Source: Veillonellaceae bacterium UBA5809
Lineage (GTDB): Bacteria; Bacillota; Negativicutes; Veillonellales; Dialisteraceae
Assembly: GCA_002417965.1 (NCBI GenBank)
Contig: DIDD01000016.1
Coordinates: 15,379-23,725, forward strand
Direction of reading: 5' to 3'
Length of the DNA stretch: 8,347 nucleotides
Part shown: one piece after another, positions 7,200 through 8,347 of the stretch
Position numbering within the stretch: position 1 is the stretch's first letter
Layout of the letters: every line of letters begins with the position of its first letter
Program-made: the position numbers and the translations under genes
Notes under the pieces: generated by a model
What the model was told of the DNA's origin: nothing
Databases searched by the model: none
Seen by the model: the letters and a program-made list of their open reading frames with translations, nothing else

Positions 7200-7228
7200 T
7201 TGCACAGAAGAAATGTATATGATACACT
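7200..7228 (+). promoter_or_regulatory. Candidate promoter for rplS
   Basis: TTGCAC (7200-7205) and TACACT (7223-7228) are 17 bases apart. Transcription would begin near 7235. TATGAT at 7218-7223 is an alternative -10, but it has no -35 at proper spacing. Because no terminator follows glyS, read-through from glyQS could also supply rplS mRNA. Confidence 0.5.
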
Positions 7229-7234
7229 ATTGTA

Positions 7235-7302
7235 GTTAGTCTGGATAGTCCTCTGCCAGAAGCGATCGGCAAGAATGTCCTGTGGAAAGGGAGGAAAAGA
7301 TC
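7235..7302 (+). promoter_or_regulatory. rplS leader, possible L19 autoregulatory RNA
   Basis: The leader of about 68 bases can form TCTGG/CCAGA (7240-7244, 7256-7260). Alternatively it can nest GGAT/GTCC (7243-7246, 7277-7280) around TGCC/GGCA (7254-7257, 7268-7271). L19 leaders that bind their own ribosomal protein are known in Firmicutes, and this is in the right place. I cannot confirm a match to the family consensus by eye. The leader ends in GGGAGG (7289-7294), eight bases before the GTG start. Confidence 0.35.
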
Positions 7303-7644
7303 GTGAACATTATTGAAACTTTGGAAAAAGAGCAGATCCGCAGTGATATCCCTGCATTCCGTCCGGGAGATACAGTACGGGTGCATGTGAAGGTTGTGGA
7401 AGGAAAGACCGAAAGAATCCAGGTGTTTGAAGGGATTGTCATAGCCCGTAAAAATGCCGGAGTCCGTGAGACTTTTACTGTACGCCGTATTTCTTACGGC
7501 GTGGGTGTGGAACGTATATTCCTGCTGCATTCCCCGCGTCTTGCCAAGATTGAAGTAAAACACCGCGGCATTGTGCGCCGTGCGAAGTTGTTTTATCTTC
7601 GTAAACTGTCCGGCAAAGCGGCACGCATTAAAGAAAGAAAATAA
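7303..7644 (+). CDS. rplS: 50S ribosomal protein L19
   Basis: This 113-residue protein is L19 (bL19), which sits at the interface between the large and small ribosomal subunits. Nearly the whole sequence is conserved: [56 protein letters not shown], then [10 protein letters not shown], and a basic tail ([15 protein letters not shown]). The GTG at 7303 is chosen because GGGAGG lies eight bases upstream and because L19 proteins normally start with M-N/D-x-I-I. A GTG at 7282 would add seven residues (MEREEKI) encoded by the ribosome binding site itself. The gene stands alone here rather than in the rpsP-rimM-trmD operon often seen in bacteria, and is followed directly by a terminator. Confidence 0.97.
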   Translation: MNIIETLEKEQIRSDIPAFRPGDTVRVHVKVVEGKTERIQVFEGIVIARKNAGVRETFTVRRISYGVGVERIFLLHSPRLAKIEVKHRGIVRRAKLFYLRKLSGKAARIKERK

Positions 7645-7671
7645 AAAAGAAGGCTTAGGCCTTCTTTTTTT
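7643..7671 (+). terminator. rplS intrinsic terminator, probably bidirectional
   Basis: GAAGGC (7649-7654) and GCCTTC (7659-7664) form a 6-bp stem with a four-base loop. The stem is flanked by A6 upstream and a run of seven T downstream. Since the arms are bounded by A and T tracts, it also works as a terminator on the minus strand, where the stop codon of the substrate-binding protein gene touches its edge (7670-7672). Confidence 0.93.
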
Positions 7672-8347
7672 ATTGGGCAGACAAGGAGATAGGGCGGTCA
7701 TAGACAGACTGATACAGTTCCTGCAGTCCTTCGGGCGCATACTGGCTGGGGCAGTAAAGGACACGGGGAGAGAGGGGAATCAACCCGTTGCTTTTGACCG
7801 CATTCAGACCTGCCAGGCTGGGATCCTGTAAAAAATATAATTTCATGGAGCTGATTTTTTCAGGAGACATAATAAAATCAGATATAAGAATTCTGTCTGG
7901 ATTGGAGAGAATGAGGAATTCCCGGTTCGCAGAAGAAAGTTCTTTCTCATCCATGCCGTTCAGGGTATTTTGAATGTCTAAGAACCGGCACATATCCCCA
8001 AAAAAGGAATCTCCTGATCCGTAGGGGTGCGAGAAGGCCCAGACATAGACCGTCCGCCCGCGGGGGCCGTTGAGTGCCTGTACCCTGATCTTGTCAAGCT
8101 GTTGGTTATACAAGGAAATCATGGCCTCTCCTGCATTTATGTCGCCTACAGCTTCTGCAATGCCGCGTATGACGCCAGGAACCTGGTTTAATTTTGAGGC
8201 ACTGCGGTAGGAGTATACCCGGATTCCCATATCATTCAGTGTTTTCCGAAAGTCTTCACTTTCCCATCCTGACAGAATAACCAGGTCAGGATGGAAGGAG
8301 AGAATTTCTTCCAGGGTGTTATTCTGTATTCTTCCAGGCACCAAAGC
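7670..8347 (-). CDS. ABC transporter substrate-binding protein, BtuF/FecB type (partial)
   Basis: The 3' part of a gene running off the right edge; 225 residues are visible, reading from 8347 leftward to a TAA at 7672-7670. It matches the periplasmic-binding-protein type 2 fold that captures cobalamin, siderophores or haem outside the cell for an ABC importer. Evidence includes TLEEILSFHPDLVILSGW, then a second lobe with GRTVYVWAFSHPYGSGDSFFGDMC, a linker region, LILSNPDRILISDF, and LNAVKSNGLIPLSP near the end. In Gram-positives such proteins are lipoproteins; the signal peptide and lipobox would be outside the window. Ligand cannot be assigned. Partner permease and ATPase genes are not in view and, if present, must lie beyond the right edge. 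It is convergent with rplS and shares its terminator. Confidence 0.87.
   Translation of the reverse strand, partial: ALVPGRIQNNTLEEILSFHPDLVILSGWESEDFRKTLNDMGIRVYSYRSASKLNQVPGVIRGIAEAVGDINAGEAMISLYNQQLDKIRVQALNGPRGRTVYVWAFSHPYGSGDSFFGDMCRFLDIQNTLNGMDEKELSSANREFLILSNPDRILISDFIMSPEKISSMKLYFLQDPSLAGLNAVKSNGLIPLSPRVLYCPSQYAPEGLQELYQSVYDRPISLSAQ

Noticed and set aside
7282..7302. An upstream GTG start for L19 at 7282
   Set aside because: The added residues are encoded by the ribosome binding site; GTG at 7303 has the right spacing and the usual L19 N-terminus.
7075..7764. A 229-codon minus-strand open frame across the glyS end, rplS and the terminator
   Set aside because: It crosses the L19 gene and an intrinsic terminator and overlaps the real substrate-binding protein gene; no plausible product.
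1..8347. CRISPR arrays, tRNA/rRNA genes, insertion sequences or phage genes
   Set aside because: No spaced repeat arrays, tRNA cloverleafs, transposase motifs or phage-like genes were seen on either strand.

Overview
The window reads as ordinary chromosomal core sequence from a Firmicute of the class Clostridia. Lachnospiraceae is my best guess. The evidence is moderate G+C, strong AGGAGG ribosome binding sites, a glycine T-box ahead of separate glyQ and glyS genes, and a neighbourhood containing era, recO, glyQS and rplS. This placement is inferred from gene content and was not searched.

Region by region: (1) 1-2147, plus strand, holds the 3' end of era, a CNNM/CorC-type membrane protein with a CBS pair, and recO. 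The last two overlap by 4 bases (ATGA), so the three probably form one operon. (2) 2171-3820, minus strand, is a RocB-like M20 metallopeptidase convergent with recO. It has its own near-consensus promoter (TTGACA-17-TATGAT) and appears to be inserted between recO and glyQ. (3) 3911-4250 is a divergent control region. It carries the plus-strand glyQS promoter and a complete glycine T-box riboswitch whose specifier (GGC), acceptor-binding bulge (UGGA), antiterminator and terminator can all be read. (4) 4252-7181 is glyQ-glyS, also overlapping by ATGA, encoding the two subunits of the alpha2beta2 glycyl-tRNA synthetase. (5) 7182-7671 is rplS (ribosomal protein L19) with its own candidate promoter, a short leader and a terminator. 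(6) 7670-8347, minus strand, is the 3' part of an ABC transporter substrate-binding protein (BtuF/FecB type), convergent with rplS and sharing its terminator.

Most plus-strand genes serve translation, ribosome assembly or DNA repair. The glyQS operon senses uncharged tRNA-Gly. The two minus-strand genes, a peptidase-like enzyme and a transporter component, are accessory functions lying between housekeeping units.

I see no previously undescribed system here. The observations most worth checking are a perfect 20-bp inverted repeat inside recO, an apparent AUA start codon (perfect Shine-Dalgarno, no ATG/GTG/TTG at the right distance) for the CBS membrane protein, a degenerate membrane domain in that protein, and a zinc-finger-less RecO.
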